This document shows, piece after piece, positions 36,890 to 44,923 of a stretch of 64,000 nt of DNA. Position numbers and translations under genes: made by a program. This stretch comes from an uncultured Pelagibacteraceae bacterium (GTDB taxonomy: Bacteria > Pseudomonadota > Alphaproteobacteria > Pelagibacterales > Pelagibacteraceae), in contig CABZXO010000002.1 of assembly GCA_902529645.1 (NCBI GenBank), positions 62,001 through 126,000 on the forward strand. The letters run 5' to 3'. Numbering within the stretch: the stretch's first letter is position 1; every line of letters starts with the position of its first letter. Under the pieces are notes generated by a model, which was given only the letters and a program-made list of their open reading frames with translations, did no database searches and was not told where the DNA came from.

Positions 36890-37324
36890 CTAGATTGGCT
36901 TAAAAATAGCTAAAAAAACAACAATAATTAAGATAATAGTTGGAATTTCATTAATAATTCTAAAAAATTTTGCAGATCTTGTGTTTGTAGAATTTTTTAG
37001 CGCAACAAGACATTTTCCTAAATACCCATTATATGCTGATAACAGTATTACCAAGGCAATCTTAATTTGAAACCATAATTGAGAGAAAATATCTGTTCCA
37101 TTAAGATAAATTAATACTAATCCAAAAACCCAAGTAAAAATCATTGCGGGCCGCATGATATAAAAAAATAATCTTTTTTCCATCACCTCAAATATATCTG
37201 TTGCTTCTTTTTTTTCTTTATTTTCAACATGGTAAACAAAAATTCTAGGGAGATACAAAAGGCCAGCCATCCAAGAAACAAATGCAATTATATGTAAAGC
37301 TTTAAATAATAAATACGAATTCAT
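36890..37324 (-). CDS. hemJ: protoporphyrinogen oxidase HemJ (CopD-like membrane protein)
   Basis: 144 aa with four hydrophobic segments. 'LFKALHIIAFVSWMAGLLYLPRIFVYH' holds the conserved His of the first helix and the 'WMAGLLYLPRI' signature, and 'YIMRPAMIFTWVFGL' carries the second-helix motif. HemJ oxidises protoporphyrinogen IX in bacteria without HemG/HemY. It starts 3 bp after hemH, and together with hemE and hemH gives three late heme steps in one operon. Confidence 0.92.
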   Translation of the reverse strand: MNSYLLFKALHIIAFVSWMAGLLYLPRIFVYHVENKEKKEATDIFEVMEKRLFFYIMRPAMIFTWVFGLVLIYLNGTDIFSQLWFQIKIALVILLSAYNGYLGKCLVALKNSTNTRSAKFFRIINEIPTIILIIVVFLAIFKPI

Positions 37325-37327
37325 ATA

Positions 37328-38323
37328 TCAAATATTTCTTTCAATTAAGGACTTTAGTAAAATGATATGGTCATTATTATCATTTAAACAGGGGACCATA
37401 TCAAAATTTTCTCCTCCTGAATTTATAAAGCTTTCTTTAGCTTGAATTTGTATTTCTTCTAGAGTTTCTACACAATCAGATGCGAAACCTGGACAAATTG
37501 TAAGAACTTTTTTAACACCCTCTTTTGGCAAACTTTCTAAAGTCTTGTCAGTATATGGCTGAAGCCATTCTTGTGGGCCAAATCTTGATTGAAATGTAGT
37601 TTTTATTTTAATTGAACTAAATTTTTCAGAGATAAGTCTTGTTGTTTTATGACAATAACAGTGGTAAGGATCGCCTTTATCAAAATATTTTTTTGGTATC
37701 CCGTGGTAAGAAGCTATGATCAGATCTGGTTTCCAGTTAATTTCATTTATTTTTTTATTAATTGAATTAACAAGAGCATCTATATAAAGTATTTCGGATT
37801 CGTAATGAGGAATTATTTTTAAAGAAGGTTGCCACCTCATTTTCATTAAAGTTCTGTATACCTCATCACAAACTGTTGCTGTAGTAGCTGCTGCATATTG
37901 CGGATAAAGAGGAAGTATTACTAAGTTTTCACAACCCATTTTATGTAATTTATGAATCTTGCTCTTAATACTGGGATTTCCATATCTCATCGCAAAATCT
38001 ATAACTATGTTTTTTTTTGATAGTGAATTCGAAATTTTCTCACTTTGCTTTTTCGTATAATAAAGTAGAGGCGATATATTTTCATCCTTCATCCATATTT
38101 CTTTATATGCTTTAGCGGTTTTAGAAGGTCTAAAGTTTAAAATGAACAAATTCAAAATTATTTGCCAAACTAACGGGTTTACTTCAATAACTCTTCTATC
38201 CGAAAGAAATTCTTTTAAATATCTTCTTATATCAAACCAGTTAGTTGAATCGGGTGTACCTAAATTAATTATAAGTACTCCTGTTTTACCATATTTTATA
38301 ATTGGATGATTTTTTTCAATCAT
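37328..38323 (-). CDS. hemH: ferrochelatase
   Basis: 331 aa. 'TGVLIINLGTPDSTNWFDIRRYLKEFL' at the N-terminus, the catalytic 'IASYHGIPKKYFDKGDPY' with its His, and 'TFQSRFGPQEWLQPYTD' and 'CPGFASDCVETLEEI' at the C-terminus are all ferrochelatase signatures. It inserts Fe2+ into protoporphyrin IX at the inner membrane surface. It overlaps the hemE stop by 4 bp. Confidence 0.97.
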   Translation of the reverse strand: MIEKNHPIIKYGKTGVLIINLGTPDSTNWFDIRRYLKEFLSDRRVIEVNPLVWQIILNLFILNFRPSKTAKAYKEIWMKDENISPLLYYTKKQSEKISNSLSKKNIVIDFAMRYGNPSIKSKIHKLHKMGCENLVILPLYPQYAAATTATVCDEVYRTLMKMRWQPSLKIIPHYESEILYIDALVNSINKKINEINWKPDLIIASYHGIPKKYFDKGDPYHCYCHKTTRLISEKFSSIKIKTTFQSRFGPQEWLQPYTDKTLESLPKEGVKKVLTICPGFASDCVETLEEIQIQAKESFINSGGENFDMVPCLNDNNDHIILLKSLIERNI

Positions 38324-39324
38324 TTAAAATCTTTTACAGTTTTGATTAAATTTTCAACCATTTCTGGGTTTGTTTCGGGTAGAATACCATGACCAAGATT
38401 AAATATATATGGATGATCTCGAAAAATTTCTAAATATTTATAAGTCTCTTTTTTTAATATTTCTATATCCGTTAACAAAATTTTTGGGTCAAGACCGCCC
38501 TGTATAGGTATATTTATATCTTTAAGTATCCTTTTTGGATCAACATTATAATCGATACTTACAGCATCAGGTTTAACAACATCACAAAATTCTTTATAAT
38601 TTTTTATTTCTCGAGGAAAACATATCACTGGTACATTTAAAGACTTTACATAATTTACTAGGTTTAGAGTCGGAGAATAAACATAATTAGGTAAATCTTT
38701 TTCTTCTAACAAGCCTGCCCAACTATCAAAAATCTGAATTACATTTGAACCATTGTCGACTTGGTTTTTTATATGAACTTTTAAGAATTTTTCAATAATT
38801 AATAAAGTTCTGTTTATTAAAAATTCATCTTTAAAAAAATCTTTTTTTAAATTTTTTTTAGGAGACTGTTGATTAATCATATAAACCAATAATGTCCACG
38901 GGGCACCAACAAAACCAATAGTATTTTTTTTATGTAGATTTTTGTCTGAACTAACTTTTTTTATTGCCTTATATACACGATGTATTTTTTCTACAAAGTC
39001 AATTTCATCGATTTTAATAATTTCATTTAAATTTAATTTTCCTAGCTTTGGACCAAAATTTTTCTCAAACTCCACCTTTTGACCTAATCCATACGGAAGC
39101 ATTAGGATATCTGAGAATATTATTGCAGCATCTAGGTCAAATCTTTTTAAAGGTTGTAGAGTTATTTCTGAAGATAAATCATCATTTAAACATAAATTAA
39201 TAAAATTAGGATTTTCTTTTCTAATTTTTCTAAATTCCGGTAAATATCTCCCAGCTTGTCTCATTATCCATATAGGATTGAAAGAAGTATCTTTATTAAC
39301 TATTACTTTGTTTAAAGGTTTCAT
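38320..39324 (-). CDS. hemE: uroporphyrinogen decarboxylase
   Basis: 334 aa. 'PIWIMRQAGRYLPEFRKIR' is the substrate-pocket signature, 'DAAIIFSDILMLPYGLG' holds the active-site Asp, and 'GFVGAPWTLLVYMINQ' and 'FNLGHGILPETNPEMVENL' complete the set. It converts uroporphyrinogen III to coproporphyrinogen III. First gene of the minus-strand hem operon; its start faces the proposed origin. hemE next to oriC is a known alphaproteobacterial arrangement. Confidence 0.98.
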   Translation of the reverse strand: MKPLNKVIVNKDTSFNPIWIMRQAGRYLPEFRKIRKENPNFINLCLNDDLSSEITLQPLKRFDLDAAIIFSDILMLPYGLGQKVEFEKNFGPKLGKLNLNEIIKIDEIDFVEKIHRVYKAIKKVSSDKNLHKKNTIGFVGAPWTLLVYMINQQSPKKNLKKDFFKDEFLINRTLLIIEKFLKVHIKNQVDNGSNVIQIFDSWAGLLEEKDLPNYVYSPTLNLVNYVKSLNVPVICFPREIKNYKEFCDVVKPDAVSIDYNVDPKRILKDINIPIQGGLDPKILLTDIEILKKETYKYLEIFRDHPYIFNLGHGILPETNPEMVENLIKTVKDFK

Positions 39325-39362
39325 AAATAAGTATTATTAATCATTGTAGTTGTAATATATCT

Positions 39363-39371
39363 TGTGAATAA
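39363..39371 (-). promoter_or_regulatory. DnaA box (TTATTCACA on the minus strand)
   Basis: TGTGAATAA on the plus strand is the reverse complement of TTATTCACA, which fits the consensus TTWTNCACA at every position. It lies in the proposed origin 39 bp from the hemE start. Confidence 0.6.
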
Positions 39372-39484
39372 AGGTGATTATTTTTTATAGACATAATTTT
39401 CACAATTTACCAACATTCTACTTAACAAAAATTGTTTAAAATGAAGCTTTTTTGATCACATTAATTCTTGTGGATTGTTTTATC

Positions 39485-39511
39485 CTATTTATTATTAATG
39501 TTAATAAATAG
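39485..39511. repeat. 10-bp inverted repeat in the proposed origin
   Basis: CTATTTATTA (39485-39494) and TAATAAATAG (39502-39511) are exact inverted copies with a 7-base spacer TTAATGT. It could form a cruciform or bind a dimeric protein. There is no gene end nearby that would call for a terminator. Confidence 0.6.
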
Positions 39512-39591
39512 CATTTTTTACAAGGTTAATTTAAAAAATTTAAAATTGTGTAATTTAATTAAAATAATACATATTTATTAACAATTTATTC

Positions 39592-40419
39592 ATGAATAAT
39601 ACATATCAAATATATTTAATCTCTGATTCAACCGGCGAAACTTTAGACAGAATATTCTTAGCTCTGAAAGCTCAATTTTTAAACACAGAATATAAAGTAC
39701 ACTCTTATTCTTTTACAAGAACAGAAAATCAGATACTTAAAATTTTAGAAGACGCAAAAAATAATCCAAATTCAATAATATTATACACTATTGTAGATAA
39801 TAGCTTGGCTAAATATTTAGCGAATGTTAGTGAAAAAAAAAATATTCCATGTTTTGGTGTTTTAGGAAATTTAATTTTAAATTTTTCAAAAATATTAAAT
39901 CAAAAAGCAACACATGAGCCAAGTGGTCAACATATATTAAATGAAGAGTATTATGATAGAATTGAAGCAATTCAATTTACTATGAACCACGATGACGGAA
40001 ATTTAATAGACGAAGTGCATAAATCAGATATAATTCTTGTGGGCGTAAGCAGAACAAGCAAAACACCTACCTCTATTTATTTAGCAAATAAAGGATTTAA
40101 AACATCAAATATTCCTTTAGTAAACGAAAATTCATTACCAGAAACACTTAAAAACAATCCCAAGATGGCTTGCGTTGTTGGGCTAAGCACAGAACCACAA
40201 AGGTTAGCAGATTTGAGAAAAAATAGAATGAATTCCTTAAAAGAAACAGAAAACATCCAATACACAAATTTAGAAACTATTAAAAAAGAAGTTTTAGAAG
40301 CAAAAAAAACGTTTCAAAAATATAAATGGCCATCTATTGATGTAACGAGAAAATCTGTCGAAGAAACAGCGGCATCTATTATTAAAATTCATGAAATATA
40401 TCTAAATAATGCTAAATAA
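39592..40419 (+). CDS. ppsR: pyruvate phosphate dikinase regulatory protein (DUF299 kinase/phosphorylase)
   Basis: 275 aa. 'IYLISDSTGETLDRIFLALKAQF' is the family N-terminus, 'DIILVGVSRTSKTPTSIYLANKG' is its P-loop-like site, and 'LPETLKNN' and 'GLSTEPQRLADLRKNRM' are also conserved. These enzymes add and remove phosphate on a Thr of PEP synthase or pyruvate phosphate dikinase, using ADP as donor and Pi as acceptor. Which target applies here is not shown by the window. First plus-strand gene after the origin; maf overlaps its end by 11 bp. Confidence 0.93.
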   Translation: MNNTYQIYLISDSTGETLDRIFLALKAQFLNTEYKVHSYSFTRTENQILKILEDAKNNPNSIILYTIVDNSLAKYLANVSEKKNIPCFGVLGNLILNFSKILNQKATHEPSGQHILNEEYYDRIEAIQFTMNHDDGNLIDEVHKSDIILVGVSRTSKTPTSIYLANKGFKTSNIPLVNENSLPETLKNNPKMACVVGLSTEPQRLADLRKNRMNSLKETENIQYTNLETIKKEVLEAKKTFQKYKWPSIDVTRKSVEETAASIIKIHEIYLNNAK

Positions 40420-40996
40420 AATTATACTCGCATCTAAAAGCAAAGTAAGAAAAGAAATACTAGATAAAAATAATATTGAATGTACTGTTGAGCCGTCAAA
40501 TGTAGATGAAGATATTGTTAAAGCAAGTTTATTGAAAGAACAGGCAAGCCCTGAGATAATTTCAAAAAATCTTGCTGAATTAAAAGCAAATAAAATTAGT
40601 ATTAAAAAAAATGATGAAATAGTGCTGGGAGCAGATAGCGTAATAGATCTAGATGGTGAATTAATATCTAAACCCAAAAGTAGAGAACAGGCAATGGAAA
40701 TATTAAAGAAACTTAACGGTAAATTACATTTTTTAATTAGTTCTGTCTGCATATCAAAAAATGGATCAATGATTTGGAATTATACCGATAAAGCAAAACT
40801 AACCATGAAAAAATTTTCTGATGAAGATTTAGAAGATTATTTATCCAAAATACCTGATGAAACTCTTTATGCATATAATGTTTATCAAATAGAAGGAGAG
40901 GGAAGGAATTTGTTCGAAAAAATAGAGGGCAGTGAAGATACGATTATGGGGCTTCCTGTAAAACGAATAAAGGAATACATGGGTTCTTTACAATGA
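40409..40996 (+). CDS. maf: Maf-family nucleotide pyrophosphatase
   Basis: 195 aa. 'KIILASKSKVRKEILDKNNI' corresponds to the Maf SxSxxRxxLL motif, 'EIVLGADSVIDLDGELISKP' contains the catalytic Asp region, and 'YNVYQIEGEGRNLFEKIEGS' the C-terminal site. Maf proteins hydrolyse modified or canonical NTPs (dTTP, UTP and similar) to monophosphates. Overlaps ppsR by 11 bp and aroE by 4 bp, so it is part of a tight ppsR-maf-aroE-coaE-dnaQ operon. Confidence 0.93.
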   Translation: MLNKIILASKSKVRKEILDKNNIECTVEPSNVDEDIVKASLLKEQASPEIISKNLAELKANKISIKKNDEIVLGADSVIDLDGELISKPKSREQAMEILKKLNGKLHFLISSVCISKNGSMIWNYTDKAKLTMKKFSDEDLEDYLSKIPDETLYAYNVYQIEGEGRNLFEKIEGSEDTIMGLPVKRIKEYMGSLQ

Positions 40997-41787
40997 AAAA
41001 ATATTTTGTAGTTGGGAATCCTATTGATCATTCCTTATCACCCAAGCTTCATAATTTTTGGTTTAAAGAAAATAAAATTAAAGCTGTATATGATAAAAAG
41101 AAAACAAATGAGAAAGGTCTTGAGTCTGTAATTTCTGAAGTTAAAGAAAAAAAAATAAACGGAATTAATGTTACCGTTCCATTTAAAAAATTAGTAATTC
41201 CTTATTTAGACAAATTAAGCCCTGAGGCAGAACAAACTCAATCAGTAAATACAATAATTCTAAACAACAAAAACTTGATGGGACATAATACAGATATTAT
41301 TGGTTTTACTAAAGCAATTAAAAATTTAAACTTTAATGTTGAGGGCAAAAAAATTTTTATTTTAGGTGCAGGTGGCGTAGTTCCTTCAATAATTTTTGCT
41401 TTAAATAAAATGAATGTTTCAAAAATAATTATTAGTAATAGAACCAAAAAAAAGGCAGAGAATTTAAAATCACAATTTCACAATTTAGATATTTTAAACT
41501 GGGGCGATATAGTTGAATTTGATATGATTATAAATGCTACTAGTTTGGGATTAAACAAAGAGTCCATTAATTTAGATTTTTCGAAATTTGGGAGGAATAA
41601 ATTATTTTATGATATAATTTATAATCCAACGGAAACAAATTTTTTAAAAGAGGGAAAAAAACTTGGTAATAAAATAGAAAATGGTAAATTAATGTTTATT
41701 TATCAGGCATTTGAAGCATTTAAATTATGGCACGGAATTGAGCCCAACATAAATGCTGATACTCTTAAACTTTTAAACAATGATTAG
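40993..41787 (+). CDS. aroE: shikimate dehydrogenase
   Basis: 264 aa. 'VVGNPIDHSLSPKLHNFWF' (shikimate site), 'GINVTVPFKKLVIPYLD' (catalytic Lys) and 'IFILGAGGVVPSIIFALN' (NADP-binding loop) are present, and 'MIINATSLGL' follows. It reduces 3-dehydroshikimate in aromatic amino acid and folate precursor synthesis. ATGA overlap with maf and 8-bp overlap with coaE. Confidence 0.96.
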   Translation: MKKYFVVGNPIDHSLSPKLHNFWFKENKIKAVYDKKKTNEKGLESVISEVKEKKINGINVTVPFKKLVIPYLDKLSPEAEQTQSVNTIILNNKNLMGHNTDIIGFTKAIKNLNFNVEGKKIFILGAGGVVPSIIFALNKMNVSKIIISNRTKKKAENLKSQFHNLDILNWGDIVEFDMIINATSLGLNKESINLDFSKFGRNKLFYDIIYNPTETNFLKEGKKLGNKIENGKLMFIYQAFEAFKLWHGIEPNINADTLKLLNND

Positions 41788-42352
41788 AATCGGGATTTTA
41801 GGAGAAATAGGTGCTGGGAAAAGTTATGTAGCTAACAAATTTGGTTATCCAGTCTTTAATGCAGATCTTGAAGTATCCAAGATTTACAAAAAAAATAAAA
41901 ATATATTTAATAAATTAAATAAAAAATTACCAAAATATATATCTTCTTTTCCAATTGATAAAAGCGAGGTTTCCAAAGCAATATTGAGTAATAATTCTAA
42001 TTTTAAAAAAATATTAAAGGTAATACATGCAGAAGTAAGAAAAAAAATGAACTTATTTTTAAAAAAAAATAAAAATAAAAAGATTGTAATTCTAGATATA
42101 CCATTATTTTTAGAAAATAAAATCTATAACCAAAAAAAGGATATCCTAGTTTTTGTTGAATCCCCAAAAAAAGAGATAAAAAATAGATTAAAAAAAAGAC
42201 CAAATTTTAACAATAAATTATTTAAAAAATTTAAACAAATTCAATTCACACCTGTATACAAAAAAAGAAAAGCACAATTTATAATTAAAAATAAATTTAC
42301 AAAAAAATCTGTTAGGATAGGAATAAAAAATATTTTAAGTAACATTCTATAA
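41780..42352 (+). CDS. coaE: dephospho-CoA kinase
   Basis: 190 aa. 'RIGILGEIGAGKSYVANKFG' is the P-loop, 'VFNADLEVSKIYK' holds the substrate-binding Asp, and 'IVILDIPLFLENKIY' the lid region. It performs the last step of coenzyme A synthesis. The sequence is unusually Lys-rich (long AAA runs), a composition effect of the AT-rich genome. Overlaps aroE by 8 bp; dnaQ begins immediately after the stop. Confidence 0.94.
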   Translation: MIRIGILGEIGAGKSYVANKFGYPVFNADLEVSKIYKKNKNIFNKLNKKLPKYISSFPIDKSEVSKAILSNNSNFKKILKVIHAEVRKKMNLFLKKNKNKKIVILDIPLFLENKIYNQKKDILVFVESPKKEIKNRLKKRPNFNNKLFKKFKQIQFTPVYKKRKAQFIIKNKFTKKSVRIGIKNILSNIL

Positions 42353-43021
42353 ATGAAAGAGATTGTATTAGATACAGAAACTACAGGAATATCAATTAAA
42401 GAAGGACATAGGGTTGTCGAAATTGCATGTTTAGAGTTAGAAAATTTAATACCTACTGGAAATAAATTTCATTGCTGTATTAATCCTCAAAGAAAAGTCT
42501 CAGAAAAAGCTTTTGAAATTCATGGATATAGTGATGAGTTTTTATCAAAGCAAAAAAACTTTGATGATATTAAAGAGGAATTTCTTAATTTTATTGAAAA
42601 CAAAAGATTAATTATCCACAATGCTGAATTTGATTTATCTCATTTGAATAATGAACTTTCTCTTTGTGGTAATGATAAAATAATCAATGATGTTATAGAC
42701 ACTTTAGTTTTAGCAAGGGATAAATTCCCTGGATCCCAAGTCAGTTTGGACGCGCTTTGTAAACGTTATAGAATTGATAATTCAATGAGAACTAAGCATA
42801 ATGCATTACTAGACTGTGAACTTCTAGCAAAAGTATATATTAATTTGACAGATCAAAAAGAACCAACTCTAGATTTTCATAAAAGTAATGAACAGAACAA
42901 TAATGAAAATTTAAATTTGAACGTATCTTATTTTAAAAAAGTAATTTTACCTAAAAATGATGAAATCTTAAATCATAAAAAATATTTAAAAGAAAAACTA
43001 AAAAAAAATTACTTTAATTAA
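42353..43021 (+). CDS. dnaQ: DNA polymerase III epsilon subunit (proofreading exonuclease)
   Basis: 222 aa. ExoI 'EIVLDTETTGISIKEGHRVVEIAC' (DxE), ExoII 'LIIHNAEFDLSHLNNEL' and ExoIII 'RTKHNALLDCELLAKVYINL' (HxxxxD) form the DEDDh catalytic set. It removes mismatched 3' nucleotides during replication. The C-terminal tail past residue 180 is the polymerase-binding segment. The 3' end overlaps convergent secB by 8 bp. Confidence 0.96.
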   Translation: MKEIVLDTETTGISIKEGHRVVEIACLELENLIPTGNKFHCCINPQRKVSEKAFEIHGYSDEFLSKQKNFDDIKEEFLNFIENKRLIIHNAEFDLSHLNNELSLCGNDKIINDVIDTLVLARDKFPGSQVSLDALCKRYRIDNSMRTKHNALLDCELLAKVYINLTDQKEPTLDFHKSNEQNNNENLNLNVSYFKKVILPKNDEILNHKKYLKEKLKKNYFN

Positions 43022-43436
43022 ATCTTTGATTATATAATTTTTCAAAATCTATTTTTTTTTCAAATTTGATATCAGGATAACCTGAATTATGAATTAAATT
43101 TAAAAAAGATTTTTCTAGGTTGGGATAAATTTTTAATTGTGAGTCACATAATATAATTTTCTCAAGTTCTTTTTTATCTACAACACTATCATCAACCTTT
43201 ATTACAGTTGCATAAGTAAGCTCGAAGAATGATTTTTTTTTATTACTCTCTTTATCCTCGAATTTCATAATAGTATTTATTTCTACCATCTTATTTTTTA
43301 AAGCTTTAGAATTAATATCTATGTTGAGTTGATACTTTGAAATAAAGTCTCTGACAAATATATATGTTTCGATATCTTTTGTTTCACTGGACATATCTTT
43401 GATATATTGAGCTAAAATTTTAAATTTTTTTGTCAT
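43014..43436 (-). CDS. secB: protein-export chaperone SecB
   Basis: 140 aa. 'KILAQYIKDMSSETKDIE' matches the SecB N-terminal strand, 'SFFELTYATVIKVDD' the core strand (typically F.LELTY.G.v), and 'CDSQLKIYPNLEKSFLNLIHNSGYPDIKF' the conserved C-terminal 'PfaR.iisd...GgfP' region in diverged form. SecB keeps precursors unfolded for SecA. The position between dnaQ and fxsA is standard in alphaproteobacteria. It overlaps the fxsA end by 17 bp. Confidence 0.87.
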   Translation of the reverse strand: MTKKFKILAQYIKDMSSETKDIETYIFVRDFISKYQLNIDINSKALKNKMVEINTIMKFEDKESNKKKSFFELTYATVIKVDDSVVDKKELEKIILCDSQLKIYPNLEKSFLNLIHNSGYPDIKFEKKIDFEKLYNQRFN

Positions 43437-43845
43437 CTTCGTCTTCTATATCTTCAAAGTCTCCTTCAATAAAATCATTTTTTAGATTTTTATTTTTTTT
43501 TTTATTATTTAAAAATTTTTTAAACACTATTTTTCTTGTGACAGGAAAAATTAACAAAAACCCTATTAGATCTGTTAAAAATCCTGGCATGATAAGTAAT
43601 AAAGCAGCGAAAGCAATTCCCGCTCCAGATAAAATCTCATAGCTTGGAGGTTCATTTTTACTTAATTGAATAAAGCCCGACTTAAGTGTTTTTAGTCCTT
43701 CATATTTTGCATAATAAACACCAACTATAGCAGTTAAGAAAATCAACAATATGGTAGTAAAAGCACCAATTGCAGAACCAATACTAATAAAAAGATAAAT
43801 CTCAATTATAGTTAAGCTAATAATATATATTAATATTGAGCCCAT
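43420..43845 (-). CDS. fxsA: FxsA-family inner-membrane protein
   Basis: 141 aa. Hydrophobic segments 'IIEIYLFISIGSAIGAFTTILLIFLTAIVG' and 'ILSGAGIAFAALLLIMPGFLTDLIGFLLIFPVTR' match FxsA (including the 'IMPGFLTDIIG' hallmark). A charged C-terminal tail (about 35 residues, Lys then Asp/Glu) is cytoplasmic. FxsA relieves phage-exclusion toxicity in E. coli; its normal role is unclear. It pairs with secB on the minus strand and is divergent from the Tim44-domain gene. Confidence 0.9.
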   Translation of the reverse strand: MGSILIYIISLTIIEIYLFISIGSAIGAFTTILLIFLTAIVGVYYAKYEGLKTLKSGFIQLSKNEPPSYEILSGAGIAFAALLLIMPGFLTDLIGFLLIFPVTRKIVFKKFLNNKKKNKNLKNDFIEGDFEDIEDEDDKKI

Positions 43846-43903
43846 TTGTCCTTAATCTAAATTGCTAGTTGAAATTAATCAACAGAGTAATTACTATAAA
43901 GTT

Positions 43904-44500
43904 ATGAATTACAGCTTTGAATATATTGATATAATTTTGTTAGCAATGATAGCTGGATTTATTTTTCTTAGATTAAGAGGAATACTTGGTAAAAGAACTG
44001 GATTTGAAGGCAAAGCATCCTCGCAGCTTAAAGAGGTATTAAAAACTGTAAATCAGGAACAGCCAAAAAAAATAAATGAAAAGTTTGATGATGAAGCTCA
44101 AAAAGAATTTCTTAAAGGCGCTAAAATTGCATACGAAACAGTCATAACCGATTTTAGTGATAACGATAATAAAATAACTACCAGCAAGTCATTGTTGAAT
44201 AACGAGATATTTAATCAATTCAATCAAGCACTTAAAGAAAGAAGTTCCAGAGGCCATTATGCAGAAATAACATTTATAGGTGTAAATTCAGCAAAAATAA
44301 AAGAGCATAAAAAAATTGGAAAAATTTTAAATGTTACAGTTGATTTTATTGCAGAAGTAATAACCTGCATAAGAGATAAAGACAAAAAAATTGTGTCTGG
44401 CGACCCAGAAAAGATAAAGAAAATTTACGATACCTGGGTGTTTTCTAGAGATACGACATCTGCAAATCCTAACTGGCAGCTTGTTAATATACTGACATAA
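43904..44500 (+). CDS. Tim44-domain membrane-anchored protein
   Basis: Start ATG 43904 (MNYSFEYIDIILLAMIAG); 198 aa. One N-terminal membrane helix 'IDIILLAMIAGFIFLRLRGILG' is followed by 'KRTGFEG', typical of alphaproteobacterial Tim44-like proteins. The C-terminal Tim44 domain has 'FNQALKERSSRGHYAEITFIG' and 'IVSGDPEKIKKIYDTWVFSRD'. It is related to the mitochondrial import factor Tim44, and its bacterial task is not settled. In many alphaproteobacteria fxsA-tim44-mltA-smr are consecutive; mltA is missing here and smr follows directly. Confidence 0.9.
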   Translation: MNYSFEYIDIILLAMIAGFIFLRLRGILGKRTGFEGKASSQLKEVLKTVNQEQPKKINEKFDDEAQKEFLKGAKIAYETVITDFSDNDNKITTSKSLLNNEIFNQFNQALKERSSRGHYAEITFIGVNSAKIKEHKKIGKILNVTVDFIAEVITCIRDKDKKIVSGDPEKIKKIYDTWVFSRDTTSANPNWQLVNILT

Positions 44501-44923
44501 TTGAAAAATAATATTTCAGATAAAGATAAGAAAGATTGGGATGAATTTACTAAGAGTAAAGAAAAACTACCAAATAAAGATATTAAGTATAGGGAAAACA
44601 ATAAAGTCAAAATAAGATCAATTGATTTGCATGGTTACACTTTAGATGGAGCAAATAAGGCTGTAGAGGATTTTATAACCAAATCATTTGAAGAAAATGT
44701 AAATAAGTTGATCGTAGTTACAGGAAAAGGACTTCATTCAGATAATGAAAAAGATCCATATGTTTCAAAAGACTTTGGTATTTTAAAATATTCTATTCCT
44801 GAATTCATTTCAAATCACAGCAATTTAATGGGCATGATTAATGATATGACTGATGCGAAAATAGAAGATGGTGGCAAAGGTGCATTTTATATTTTTTTAA
44901 AAAAAAATAAAATTACAAAATAA
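44501..44923 (+). CDS. Smr/MutS2-C domain protein
   Basis: 140 aa from a TTG start immediately after the Tim44-domain stop; no nearby ATG exists. The Smr domain occupies residues ~45-135: '[23 protein letters not shown]' (D-L-H-G), '[12 protein letters not shown]' (TGKG) and '[12 protein letters not shown]' (GG.GA.yv). Smr domains are nucleases or nucleic-acid-binding folds, and in other bacteria act on DNA junctions or stalled-ribosome mRNA. Convergent with hslU, 11-bp overlap. Confidence 0.88.
   Translation: MKNNISDKDKKDWDEFTKSKEKLPNKDIKYRENNKVKIRSIDLHGYTLDGANKAVEDFITKSFEENVNKLIVVTGKGLHSDNEKDPYVSKDFGILKYSIPEFISNHSNLMGMINDMTDAKIEDGGKGAFYIFLKKNKITK

Larger units (their letters stand above)
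39325..39591. other. candidate chromosomal replication origin (oriC)
   Basis: This 267-bp, very AT-rich gap is the longest noncoding stretch in the window. It separates a 1-11 kb minus-strand run to its left (parB to hemE) from plus-strand genes on the right (ppsR to dnaQ). oriC lies between hemE and the ppsR/RP001 gene in Caulobacter and Rickettsia. Seen inside: TGTGAATAA (39363-39371), a full match to the reverse of DnaA box TTWTNCACA; one 8-of-9 match, ATTTTCACA (39396-39404); weaker matches TGTGGATTG (39469) and TGTGTAATT (39547); a 10-bp inverted repeat; and a long A/T stretch to 39591 that could unwind. Confidence 0.75.

Noticed and set aside
39424-39436. AACAAAAATTGTT inverted repeat as a separate regulatory site in the origin gap
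   Set aside because: Only 5-bp arms made of common AT-rich words; it is not distinguishable from chance.
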